A stretch of 64,000 bases of DNA from the NCBI RefSeq assembly GCF_963678635.1, contig NC_087070.1, positions 10,328,539 to 10,392,538 of the forward strand. The letters are read 5' to 3'. The stretch's first letter is position 1, and the number at the start of each line of letters is the position of its first letter. The stretch is from Symsagittifera roscoffensis. Taxonomy: Eukaryota; Xenacoelomorpha; Acoela; Convolutidae. Of this stretch, positions 37,601 through 46,812 are shown in pieces. The position numbers and the translations under genes are program-made. The notes under the pieces were generated by a model that worked only from the letters and a program-made list of their open reading frames with translations, was not told where the DNA came from and did no database searches.

Positions 37601-39609
37601 TACATAGCGGAGTCCACTTATATGATTTCATTATAAATTAAATTCTTGCGGAATCCACCTACAGCTTGTGGAACCCGCTTATATTTGCGGAATGTGCGTT
37701 TAGTTTGCAGAATTCGCTTGAAATTGTTAATCAAGAAATGTTAGAAAGTATTTGGGTGCAGATTATACGAATTTTTTGTAAGTGTAAATGGTTGGAACTT
37801 GTTTAAAGACTTGTCTCTGGAATTCAGTGACCTACACACACCAAACTTTGTGACAAGAAAGTTTGGTGTGGTGGTTCCTAATTTTTGTGACAAGAAATTA
37901 GTTTTTCAAGGCTTTCGTTACCAAAAAATGGCTTTTCCAGGCATTTCCAAACTCTTCAAAAACTTTTTACTTCCATTTTTTTCCTTGCGCGATTGGCGTC
38001 AACCAAAAACAGCGGAGCTAAAACTCTATTATTGTGCCTACCATTTTCAGCTTTTTTTGATCCGAGAAAAAAGGGCTAGAATTTTGCGACCTGTTTCAAA
38101 GCATCCGCAACAACCGGCATTGGAGTTCCATGAATAAAAATCAAAAATATTTGAGCTTCCTTGTCAGTGTCCGCAAAAGTGAAAACAAATCGATTATAAT
38201 CAATTAAAAATGGATTGTAATTTTCATAATTTTCGAGGCAACAAAATCATTTTTTTAATCCATTTTAATCGATTTTTTTGACAATGAAACTAAGTTATAA
38301 TCGATTTTTTCCACTTTACTGAGATGCGAATTTCAACGCACCTAAAGTCTTTTCTACGTTTTAAACTAAATTTGGCTACGTTGGTTACTTGCTGTTCAAT
38401 TTAATTTTTTCTACCTAACTTTGATACTTTCGTTACTTTTTTATGTTACTCAACATAACCCCCCTAGCGTTTGCCCATTTACAACAAACCCCCCAACGTA
38501 ACCTTTGGGAGGTGGATTCAGGTGGAGGAGGGGGTTGGGCTCAGGTGGGGGAAGGGGGTGGTTTGAGATGGGTTGGGGGGAGTTCAGGTGGGGGGCGTTC
38601 AGGTGGGGGGAGGGATTCAGTGGGGGGATGAGAGCAAGGGGGCGAACGTTAGGGGGAGTGAAGGGGAGCAAAAGGGGAAACATTGGGGGGGGCGGAGGTG
38701 GGGGAGGGGGGAGGGGGAAGAGGAGGGCGGAGAGCTTAACAGACTTTTTTTTCAATTTGAGTTTGGGTTTTGAAATGGATTAGGCCGTACACTCGCTTTG
38801 CAAAGTCTCCTCATCACTCACTTGATAAATGCTGAAATTCTTGCAAAAATTTGCACGACGCGCGAAACAAAAAAAAGTGGAAAAAAATCCATTTTAATGT
38901 GATTTCCTACTTATTATAAAATCTATTATAATGGATTCCAATTGAATTATAATGCATTTTGTTTTGGCGAGAAAAAATGGATTTAAATCCATTTTTAGTC
39001 CAACTTTGTTGTCTGAACGTAACATGGGAATCTATTATATTCACAACATTATAGACCACGAAAATCCATTATAATCGATTTGTTTTCACTTTTTCTAAAT
39101 GCGACATAAACGAGCGGCACGATTTTAGCGAATTCGCAGGTTTTCGCGGTATTTCATACATTCTATCGCAACTCAGTTGGTACTATACGACATTTGCATT
39201 TTCATCTTCAGATTTTTGCGATTTCAAATCCTGTTCCGAATATACAACTGCAGACGCGGATAGCATGCGTTGCGGTAACGAAAGTTGGAAAATTTCAAGA
39301 AAGATTTAGTAAACTTATTGCGATTACTGGAGACCTTCAATAAAGCTTCCTTCATTTTTTTTGAAATTTTTTCTTTGTTTCACCAGTTTTAAAATATTGC
39401 GTTTAAGCCCGGGTTGAGGTACTCACGTTTGTGCAAAATTAACGATAGTTTTGACCGAATAATTTCTTGAAGATAAATTCTAAAAAACATACATATTTGT
39501 TCTTATTTTACCAGTTTATGCCTTTAAAACAGATTCCAATGAAGATGGTGGCCAGCGTGGCGAAGGTGAACCCCAACACACACATGAGACATGCCTGCGT
39601 AGTACACAT
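32722..39609 (-). CDS. Tsp3: four-pass membrane protein with giant repeat tail (gene span)
   Basis: Exons 39609..39512, 37258..37200, 35670..35518 and 34607..32722 join in phase to give 731 aa. TM1 is MCTTQACLMCVLGFTFATLA and onward. The loop exon reads CENTKYKQDQCDPYQEVSEA; its QCDPY matches KCDPY of Tsp2. TM2 includes AMHALALLFELTACIMFGVA, TM3 spans the exon 3/4 junction, and TM4 is MFGMLFVAFLFALTALCLGI. From about residue 160 the protein is a low-complexity tail of about 570 residues: an acidic Asp/Glu segment, GSEVE repeats, about 15 copies of SELDGEGN, and then 18-residue repeats of the type GGSLSKGGSLSKGGTDLE, ending KKKSLKK. The tail should be cytoplasmic and disordered, with dense Ser/Lys sites. 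The function is unknown; a scaffold or phase-separating role is speculation. Confidence 0.85.
32780..33720. repeat. 54-bp coding minisatellite (LSKGG repeats)
   Basis: Units of AAACTTCCGCCCTC, CAGTTCCACC, TTGGATAAGCTTCC on the plus strand, about 12 to 15 copies, encode GGSLSKGGTDLE on the minus strand. Variant units (ASGLGGG) cluster at the 3' end of the gene. Confidence 0.85.
33750..34115. repeat. 24-bp coding minisatellite (SELDGEGN repeats)
   Basis: About 15 head-to-tail units of CTAATTCACTGTTTCCTTCT on the plus strand, encoding SELDGEGN on the minus strand. Changes are nearly all silent (CCGTCT/CCATCT, CTGTTT/CTATTT), with one Asn-to-Ile unit. That suggests the peptide is under purifying selection or homogenised. 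Confidence 0.85.
34150..34310. repeat. 15-bp coding repeat (GSEVE)
   Basis: Runs of TCGACTTCACTTCCC on the plus strand encode GSEVE on the minus strand, about 8 to 10 copies, directly after the acidic segment of the Tsp3 tail. Confidence 0.8.
35050..35300. mobile_element. Decayed hAT-type MITE in Tsp3 intron 3
   Basis: GTTGCGGATTCAGGATTTTCTAGAGGGG at the left, CACACTAAATCCGTTACTGC at the right and internal GGCGCCAAAAGCGCC identify a shortened, diverged copy of the family at 4026-4452 and 6767-7206. No clear target duplication. Confidence 0.55.
35518..35670 (-). CDS. Tsp3 exon 3: TM2 and start of TM3
   Basis: A 153-nt exon between the acceptor TTTGTGTAG and the donor TGGCG|GTGAGT, phase 1 to 1. 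It encodes KWVKTMCAMHALALLFELTA, then CIMFGVAVASESVRANCGYW. It has the same length as Tsp2 exon 3. The CCKKC of the paralogues is ASESV here, while the downstream NCG is kept. Confidence 0.9.
37200..37258 (-). CDS. Tsp3 exon 2: loop exon with CDPY
   Basis: A 59-nt exon between the acceptor CTTTTTTTGTTTCAG and the donor GCAG|GTTTGT, phase 2 to 1. The first base completes TG|C (Cys). QCDPYQE aligns with KCDPYKK in Tsp2. The two loop cysteines suggest a disulfide, as in many tetraspan first loops. Confidence 0.85.
37330..37720. repeat. GTAAGTGGATTCCGCAA-type repeat, copy 2 (inverted)
   Basis: An inverted, diverged copy of 5690-6110 in Tsp3 intron 1. It has several TGCGGAATCCACTTAC units. Read in the sense of the gene these contain GTAAGTGG, a good match to a 5' splice site. 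Confidence 0.55.
38175..39093. mobile_element. TIR element with G-rich core, G1
   Basis: The 26-bp terminal inverted repeats AAAAGTGAAAACAAATCGAT... are perfect (38175-38200 and 39068-39093). Subterminal zones carry many ATTATAATCCATT-type motifs. The core (38455-38740) is a purine-rich, G-run-dense segment with TTCAGGTGGGGG units. No transposase ORF. It lies in Tsp3 intron 1. No target duplication is obvious. Confidence 0.7.
39512..39609 (-). CDS. Tsp3 exon 1: start codon and TM1
   Basis: A 98-nt exon, ATG at 39609-39607, ending AACTG|GTAAAA in phase 2. Tsp2 and Tsp4 have first exons of exactly the same length and phase. Upstream is a CAACAACAA/GTTGTT microsatellite (39630-39665). Confidence 0.85.
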
Positions 39610-40659
39610 CGCCCACTGTGTTTACTGTTGTTGTTTGTTTGTTTGTTTTTGTTATTGTTGTTGTTTTCCGAGGTCGAGTTCGAGTCGACTATTCGAACTG
39701 ATTTTGAATTTAAAATTTGAATAAATGGATGATTTTTTGATTCGTATGACTGCTGTTTGACTTCTAAAATCATTCTCGAGTGTCGAGCAGTCTACAAATT
39801 GAATCGGAAAGCGAAATAGTTTTTTAAGGTTAATTAATGATAAGGGACATTTATTGGATACTTTTGGTTTCACTTCACTCGATTGTGCATTTTTTCTCCG
39901 TGAATAAGATTAAACATCAAATATTCAACGACCATAAAAATATAATTCGAATTATGTGACAGCAGGAAATAACTTAGAAAAAACCACCCTGCAAAAAACA
40001 AATTGTTTTTATGGAAGCTCTTCTAAGAGTGCTCAAAAAATTTATCACCAATTTTTGCTTTTGAGCACTTTTTCCATTGTTTTTTTTTTCACCGTTCAAG
40101 AGATGAATTTGTTCTTTTGTTTTGTAGTGTAAAAAATATACATAAAAGTTTCGGAATATAAGTTTTTAACAGTTTTTGATTACACCACGCGAAAAATTTA
40201 CGCTAAATAAATCAATTGCTGTTTTACCCGTTTATTATCCGTTTACAAATGTTCAGTCGTTCGAAGAAAGTGACAGCATATTTGTTGTATGGGTGGACTT
40301 ACAAATATGGGTGGGTATGATTTGCTTGGACTTTTTATATTAACAGTTTTGTTGAGGCAATTTTTTTATTACATTCGGAATTTATGATTATTGAGCTCAA
40401 GTTTGAGAAGTCGCTTCCCTATATTTTTTTCACCATACTTTATGATATTAACTCGTAAACTGCAAATTTTTGCTCTCAAGTTTTTTTTTTTTAATGTTTC
40501 GATTGCTAGTTTTTCTATTTAAGAGGATACGGTGAGCTAATAAATTCACTTCTATCATGTGTGGGGATGATTTTCGCCCCGCAGATAGAAATTTTTCTTC
40601 GTTAGATCTTAAAAAAAAACCCGCACTGAAATTTCATGGATAAAAATATTTTATATTAA

Positions 40660-41640
40660 GTTTTCATTCGCAGTCTCTAAAAAATCAAAAAATAATTGAT
40701 CATAATTGATAAAAAAAAGGATTATAATCTATTTTTTTTTGACAAATCAATATAATCCATTTTAAACTATTATAATCAACTTTAATGGATTATGTAAACT
40801 TTTTTTTTCTAAAATCAGTCTGAAATTTTGAATACAGTGCAGTGTTTTCAAAAATTTGCAAATTTGATTTACCGCATATTTTATTGAAAATTGCAAAATG
40901 AGTTTTACTTTGGCTAAGAAACTTGTTATCTAGTTTTCAATTTTTTCCCTTCACAATTTTTTATGTATAATTTATTCTTGTTTTTACCATAAATTCTTCC
41001 CAAATTACGTCCCTTCTTGTCCTCCCAGTTTGCCAAACGCCCCCCCCCCCCCGTTCACACCTTTCCTCACATTAACCACTACCTGCCATTTGTGAGGGGT
41101 TAGGATTTTAGCGAGGAGGGAACTATAAACGGAGGGAGGCGATAAAAAAACGTGACGGGGTAGAAGGGTGGGTGTGTGGGGTCTGGAATGATGTTTTGAT
41201 GGTTGGGGGTATTAAGGTGTGCGTGGGGGAGGTTGAGTGGAATGGGGGGGGGGATCGGTAATGGAGTGCGGAGGGAAGCGGGTGAAAGGGAGTGGGGTGT
41301 AGAAGGGTTGTGGAAGCAAAACTTGGCGGGACGGGTACAAGTGGATAAACATGTCCGTTCGGGTTTTAATTTGTAGAACGCGATGTAAAAACTAGAGAAA
41401 AAATTTTCTATTTGCTGTAAAAAAAGCTGATTTTTTTTGGATTTTATGACAAAAAAAAATTGATTATATTGCAATAAAAAATGGATTTTATTTGAATATA
41501 ATAGACTTTTGATTATTGAAAATAATCAATTAAAATAACCTAGAAAATCATGTTACATGGGTCATGAAAATTGATTTTATAGGTTTCTTTTTTGCCGAGA
41601 TAATTAATTTTATCCGCTTATTTTCCATGAAAATCTAGTG
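40660..41640. mobile_element. Element with G-rich core, G2 (diverged)
   Basis: The ends are rich in ATTATAATC/GATTATAA motifs as in G1. The core has a C run at 41040-41052 and a long G-rich tract at 41095-41330. GCCAAACGCC and TACGTC motifs resemble those of G1 and G3. The boundaries are approximate because the terminal repeats have decayed. Confidence 0.5.
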
Positions 41641-41845
41641 CGGGAAGTGAAAAACTGCACGTTAAATCTGTTGACTTGGACAAATCATATTTGTTTATTC
41701 TTGAACGTTCCCAAAGCTCTTTGAATGTTTTTCAAGTAGCAGGTTAAATTTAGGCTGAAAGGAAATTCTTTCCTCCATATGTAATGGTCAGTGCTCGATC
41801 TACACTATTACAGGTTGCGGCGTGCCTGGTCACTGTTTTTGTTTA

Positions 41846-42310
41846 TTGTACCGACTTTCGAAGCAAGTGGCGGATTTTTTGTGCTTGGGTTTTTTTTCTC
41901 AAGACAAAATTCGACTTTTCAACGAGCAATTTTTAAAAAAAACTCTGAGCCCAATCTTAAAAGGTATTTGAACTGTGATCATTTTCCGTGAGGTTTTGGG
42001 GGTTTAAATATTTCCACTTTGGAGCTATTAACGCGCGATATATTTTGCGCCAATAAATTTAAGTTGAAATTAGATCCGTTGGAAAAATCGTTTCAAATTG
42101 GATTGAGGCATGCTCTGATATAATCACATTTTTTATTTCCAAAAAATATCCTTTTGTATTTTTACATAGCGTGTGGGGGATAAATTTCAAAATAAACGTC
42201 ATTCTTTTGAAATTTTCACTATTTTTTATATTTTCATCAACTGTTACATTTTAGATAACTCCAAACGCAGTCGGAAAATTCGGGGCTTTGCCCTGCTACG
42301 AGTAGTATTG
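41846..42310 (+). mobile_element. Helitron-like element H7 (diverged)
   Basis: From TTGTACCGACTTTCGAAGC to CTGCTACGAGTAGTATTG, keeping the internal ATTAACGCGCGATATATT and GGCGTGTGGGG-like blocks. The terminal hairpin is imperfect (CGGGGCTTTGCCCTG). This is the oldest-looking nearly full copy. Confidence 0.65.
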
Positions 42311-42563
42311 CTTTTTGTGTCCAGTGTCATTGAAAGATTTATACTTCGGACAGAATTCTTTTTTTTCGAAACCAATTTTTGCGGTATTTTTTTTTTCAAT
42401 TGAATTTTTCTGAAAAAACACTGCTGGGCTGTAAGAGATTTCAAGTTCCTGGCTTTTTATTCTAAAATAAGGTGATTTTTTTGTGTTTATCGATTTAGGC
42501 GACAACATTAAAAACTGCTCGTATATCAGGGCAGAGCCCAGAAGGTTCCAACTGCCCTCTTTT

Positions 42564-42763
42564 NNNNNNNNNNNNNNNNNNNNNNNNNNNNNNNNNNNNN
42601 NNNNNNNNNNNNNNNNNNNNNNNNNNNNNNNNNNNNNNNNNNNNNNNNNNNNNNNNNNNNNNNNNNNNNNNNNNNNNNNNNNNNNNNNNNNNNNNNNNNN
42701 NNNNNNNNNNNNNNNNNNNNNNNNNNNNNNNNNNNNNNNNNNNNNNNNNNNNNNNNNNNNNNN
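42564..42763. other. Assembly gap of 200 N
   Basis: A run of 200 N, probably of arbitrary size, lies between two Helitron-like 3' ends. It truncates the inner end of the right duplication arm. The missing last exon of Tsp2 could lie here. Confidence 0.95.
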
Positions 42764-43166
42764 AAACTTCTTATGAAATCATCACCCCACACGCCATATA
42801 AAGTACAAAAGGATAGATTTCGCTCCTTGTAACAAACCAATTATGGCAAATAAGCATCTTTTAACCAGTTTGGAACGATTTCTAAGACGGATTAACTCTC
42901 CGCTTACACGTTAATAGCGCGAAATATATCGCGCGTTAATTGTCCCACATTGGCCAAAATGGCAATCTTTAAACCCCCATAAATTTACGAAAAATGATCA
43001 CAAGTAAAATATCTTTTCAAATTTAAGCTTATGACAACAACACTTTTCGAATGATATAAAAAATTTTGTCAAAAACAGCTAGTTAAAAAGTCGAAATTTG
43101 TCTGAAGAAAAAAAACCCACCCCGAGCACAAATATTCCGTTACTTTCGTATCGAAAGTCGGAACAA
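42764..43166 (-). mobile_element. Helitron-like element H8 (cut by gap)
   Basis: The counterpart of H6 (21194-21725) in the right arm, complete at its 5' end (GTCGGAACAA at 43158-43166) and cut by the N run at its 3' end. A more diverged 3' end of the family (CTGCTCGTATATCAGGGCAG) lies on the other side of the gap at about 42516. Confidence 0.75.
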
Positions 43167-43330
43167 TAATGAGTTTTCAGTATCAACTAAAAACTATAAT
43201 GGATTATAAGAAATTTTATAGTTTTTTTTTGGAAACATCACGATTCAAATCGAATATAAATCCTTTAAACACCTAGTTTTGACAATTATTATCAATAAAA
43301 GTTGTCGAAAATTAGCATAATAATGCGTAA

Positions 43331-43860
43331 CAAGATTGCTCGTATCAGCGCAAAGCCCTGAATGTTCTGACTGCCATTTAAGGCTTATGGAGCAGTAATA
43401 ACATTAAAAAATTCTATGAAATAAAACCAAAAGAAAATTTTTTTCTTCTAAAATTTGAATTTTTTTATGAAATAAGCCCCCCACACGCTATTTAAAGTAT
43501 AAAAAGATAGATTTCGTTCCTTGTAACAAATCAATTATGGCAAATAGGCTTCGTTCAACCAATTTGAAACGATTTCTAAGACGGATTAAATCTTCGCTTA
43601 CGCGTTAGCGCGAAATATATCGCGCGTTAATTGTCCCAAATTGGCCAAAATGCCAACCTTTAAGCCCTCATAACTTTACGATAAATGATCACAGGTGAAA
43701 TATCTTTTCAAACTTAAGCTCAGGACAACAATAGCTTTCGAATGATATAAAAAAATTCGACCAAAAATGGCTAGTTAAAAAGTCGAAATTTGTCTGAAGA
43801 AAAAAAAAACCCACCCCGAGCACAAATATTTCGTTACTTTCGTATCGAAAGTCGGAACAA
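43331..43860 (-). mobile_element. Helitron-like element H9 (right arm)
   Basis: The counterpart of 20500-21029, with the same flanking sequence on both sides. Confidence 0.8.
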
Positions 43861-44184
43861 TAATTGGCTAATTAAAGTTGAGCTCGGAAACTAATATTAG
43901 TAAATCATTTTGCGTGTAATAGTTTTCTGGTTATTAACGAAATTAACTTTTGATTTAATTTGGTATGATTACACTTGCTTGAATTGCTACTTTCCCTCAT
44001 AACCTTTGTTGTTCATTCAACGAGATATATGCTGAAAAGACACCATATTAGACAACATAGACTTACTGCCTTCGAGATGACTAAAACCCTATTTTTTGGC
44101 AACAGTAATCAGATTGCAAACTGAAAGCAAGAAAAAAATTCAACTTCTATTACTTTTTTGAAAATCATCTCCACCACACGCTAC

Positions 44185-45075
44185 CCGAGTCGAGATTTTT
44201 CACCTAATTTGAAGCAAGATTTGAGCGGTTTGAGCGGTTTTTTTAGACAATTACGCTCAAAATCTTGCTTCAAAATGAGCGGTTTGAGCGGTTTTTGAAC
44301 AGTTTATCTAAAAAAACCGCTCAAAAACAGCTCAAAAACCGCGCAAGATTTGAACGGTTTTGAGCGGTTTATCTAAAAAAACCGCGCAAGATTTAATAAT
44401 AAAAAGTCGACCACGGAGGGATTCGAACCCGCAATCTTCTGATTCGAAGTCAGACGCCTTATCCGTTAGTCTATGCGGACTTGCTGTAAGCTTAATATTC
44501 GCTGTATTTGTTCTACTGAATATGTTCAATGTTTTAGACATGCACAACAAATATACTGTCAGGATTTGATTACTAGAGTTAGATGTCTCCTAACTAGAGA
44601 GAGAGGGGGCACGTCGTGGTTGGGGGTTTCGTGGGAGATGGTTAAACGTGAGGGGGTTACGTCGTGGGTTGGGGAGTACGCTGAGGGGGGGGGTACGTTG
44701 GGCGGGGGTACGTTGGTGGGGGGGTTTGTTGGATGTTGGATACGTTGAGGGGGTACGTTGGGGGGGAGGGAGTACGTTGGCGGGGGGGGGGGGGGGGTAA
44801 GTTGGGGCGGGGGGATGTCTGGGACCTCGACCCGGGAAGACCGCTCAAAAACCGCTCAAAAACCGCTCAAATCTTGCTTGAAAAACCGTTCAAAAATCAC
44901 CGCAAGAAATGAACGGCTTTTGAGCGGTTTTTTAAGCAAGATTTGAGCGGTTTGAGCGGTTTTTCCAAAAAAACCGCTCAAACCGCCCAAACCGCTCAAA
45001 CCGCCCAAATCTTGCTGGAAAACCGCTCAAACCGCTCAAATCTTGAGCGGTTTTTGAGCGGGATCTCGACCCGGG
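44185..45075. mobile_element. 891-bp TA-flanked element with G-rich core, G3
   Basis: Present in the right arm only; the empty site survives in the left arm near 20178 (CATAGCGTG). The element is flanked by TA on both sides where the empty site has one TA. Its ends CCCGAGTCGAGAT and CCCGGGTCGAGAT (inverted) match at 12 of 13 bases. TA duplication fits Tc1/mariner-type mobilisation. The subterminal zones are packed with TTGAGCGGTTT and its inverse; the core (44600-44820) is G-rich with GGGGGTACGTTGG units; a degenerate tRNA-Arg lies at 44408-44480. No transposase. Confidence 0.85.
44408..44480 (-). tRNA. Degenerate tRNA-Arg(TCG) inside element G3
   Basis: A 73-nt tRNA-like sequence with a perfect anticodon stem (TCTGA/TCAGA), loop CTTCGAA with anticodon TCG, and an A/B-box-like layout (GGATAAGGC; GGTTCGAATCC). 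The acceptor stem has two mispairs (GTCCGCA against CGTGGTC), the D stem has A-G and the T stem C-T. It is probably a pseudogene or a captured promoter-like module, not a working tRNA. Confidence 0.7.
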
Positions 45076-45946
45076 TATGAATAGTACAAAATGATGAATT
45101 TCGATTGCAGTAAACTATTCAAGAGATTAATTAGCATGTTTCATTTCCTTTCGGAAAGTTCGCCTTTTTTATTAAATCCCCGCTAACGCGTTCATAGCAC
45201 GAAATATATTGCGTGTTAAGTGTCGACTGCCGATTGAAGTAGCTTCTGGTTACAACAATTGAAAGAACATTTCTTTTGTTCAAAATTTTTTGCCGCACAA
45301 GCAATTTCAAGTGCAAGCATTTTCAAGAACAAATTGTCATATTTGGGTTCATTGCGGCTTTTTAATCACTTACGTCGATGCTGGTGGACTTTGGTCGACA
45401 CTATTCGACTTTACTTTTTAATCGAATTGACATCTAGAGGATATTTGTTCAATTTTCCTTTTTATTGGCTTTTAATTATAAAATCTTTGTTTTTTTTGGT
45501 AAAAAATATGATAACATTGTTTTAGATTTGTGATCTAATTGGGATACACCATTTTCACTTTACTGATGAAAATCTTTTTTGGAGAAGGGGAATTCTATGA
45601 AGCGATATCTGTTTCGTGGTTTAATTTTGAGTTCAGATAAACCAAATTTTCACCAATATTTATAATTTCTTTTGATAGCTGTTATTTTTCAGAACAAAAA
45701 ACAAGTTTATAGAAAATATGTTGGTCGCCTCATGTTTCGACCTTGGTTTTCATCAAATCTGATCGAGCAAAAATTTAAGTGTACTTTGATGACCTGGATC
45801 ATTACGGCGGACATTTGCTCGATACAAAATTTGACCCCCTCAACGCCGGCGGTTATTCGGCATGTCAACCAAATTTATACGGCTCAACCAATTAGTAGGT
45901 TCATAATCAAAAACAAGTACCATAATAAAAGGGAAAAAGTAAATTA

Positions 45947-46482
45947 TTGTTCCGACTTTCGATACGAAAGTAACGGAATATTTGTGCTCGGGGTGGGTTT
46001 TTTTTTTCTTCAGACAAATTTCGACTTTTTAACTAGCCATTTTTGACGGAATTTTTTAATATCATTCGAAAGCTATTGTTGTCCTGAGCTTAAATTTGAA
46101 AAGATATTTCACCTGTGATCATTTATCGTAAAGTTATGAGGGCTTAAAGGTTGGCATTTTGGCCAATTTGGGACAATTAACGCGCGATATATTTCGCGCT
46201 AACGCGTAAGCGAAGATTTAATCCGTCTTAGAAATCGTTTCAAATTGGTTGAACGAAGCCTATTTGCCATAATTGATTTGTTACAAGGAACGAAATCTAT
46301 CTTTTTATACTTTATATGGCGTGTGGGGGGATGATTTTCAAAAAAAAATTTCAAATTTTAGAAGAAAAAAAATTTTCATTTTATTTTATTTCATTTAATT
46401 TTTTTATTTTATTACTGCTGCTCCATAAACCTTAAAAGGCAGTCGGAACATTCAGGGCTTCGCCCTGATACGAGCAGTCTTG
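45947..46482 (+). mobile_element. Helitron-like element H10 (right arm)
   Basis: The counterpart of 18771-19306. The terminal hairpin CAGGGCTTCGCCCTG is intact. It is followed by TCTCAG at the insertion site. Confidence 0.8.
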
Positions 46483-46659
46483 TCTCAGTTGTGCATCTTT
46501 TTGAGTCGGTAAAGGAAATCTTCTCTAGAGAAGTGTCCATCATTGAAAAAGCCTGGCTTAAGCTCCAAACAGATCTGACCGATAAGTTTTCAGTGCTTTT
46601 AATTTGTGAGGAAAAAAATAAATCGGAATAAAAAAAGTAATTAAGGTTTAATAATTTAC

Positions 46660-46812
46660 TTGCAATTGCTGCTACTATGATCAGCCCCACCCACATACCA
46701 CAATTGACTCGACATTTCTTGCAGCAGAGAGCCACTCCAAACATGCACACTTCGACTACTAGCCAGACCAGAGCCAGAATGTGCATCGCCATCAGAATCT
46801 TGAAGTACTTCG
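46660..46812 (-). CDS. Tsp2 exon 3: TM2 and start of TM3
   Basis: 153 nt, acceptor TAAATTTCAG, donor GCAA|GTAAAT, phase 1 to 1. It lies in the right arm of the inverted duplication and has an identical-protein copy at 18441-18593. Confidence 0.85.

Noticed and set aside
38443-38783. Gly- and Pro-rich ORFs on both strands
   Set aside because: They are the G-rich core of element G1 translated in several frames; no codon bias or domain.
38790-38840. Candidate Tsp3 loop exon after TTTCAG (IYQVSDEETLQSEC)
   Set aside because: It lies inside mobile element G1, and the in-phase donor would create a stop at the next junction.
39424-39476. Candidate Tsp3 loop exon next to exon 1 (donor GTGAGT)
   Set aside because: Joined in phase to exon 1 it creates TGA, and the intron would be only about 32 nt. 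The 37200-37258 exon fits in phase and carries the family CDPY motif.
42483-42840. Two ORFs running through the N tract
   Set aside because: They are artefacts of reading through unknown bases.
44408-44480. Functional tRNA-Arg gene
   Set aside because: The acceptor, D and T stems all have mispairs and the sequence is embedded in a mobile element. I list it as degenerate.
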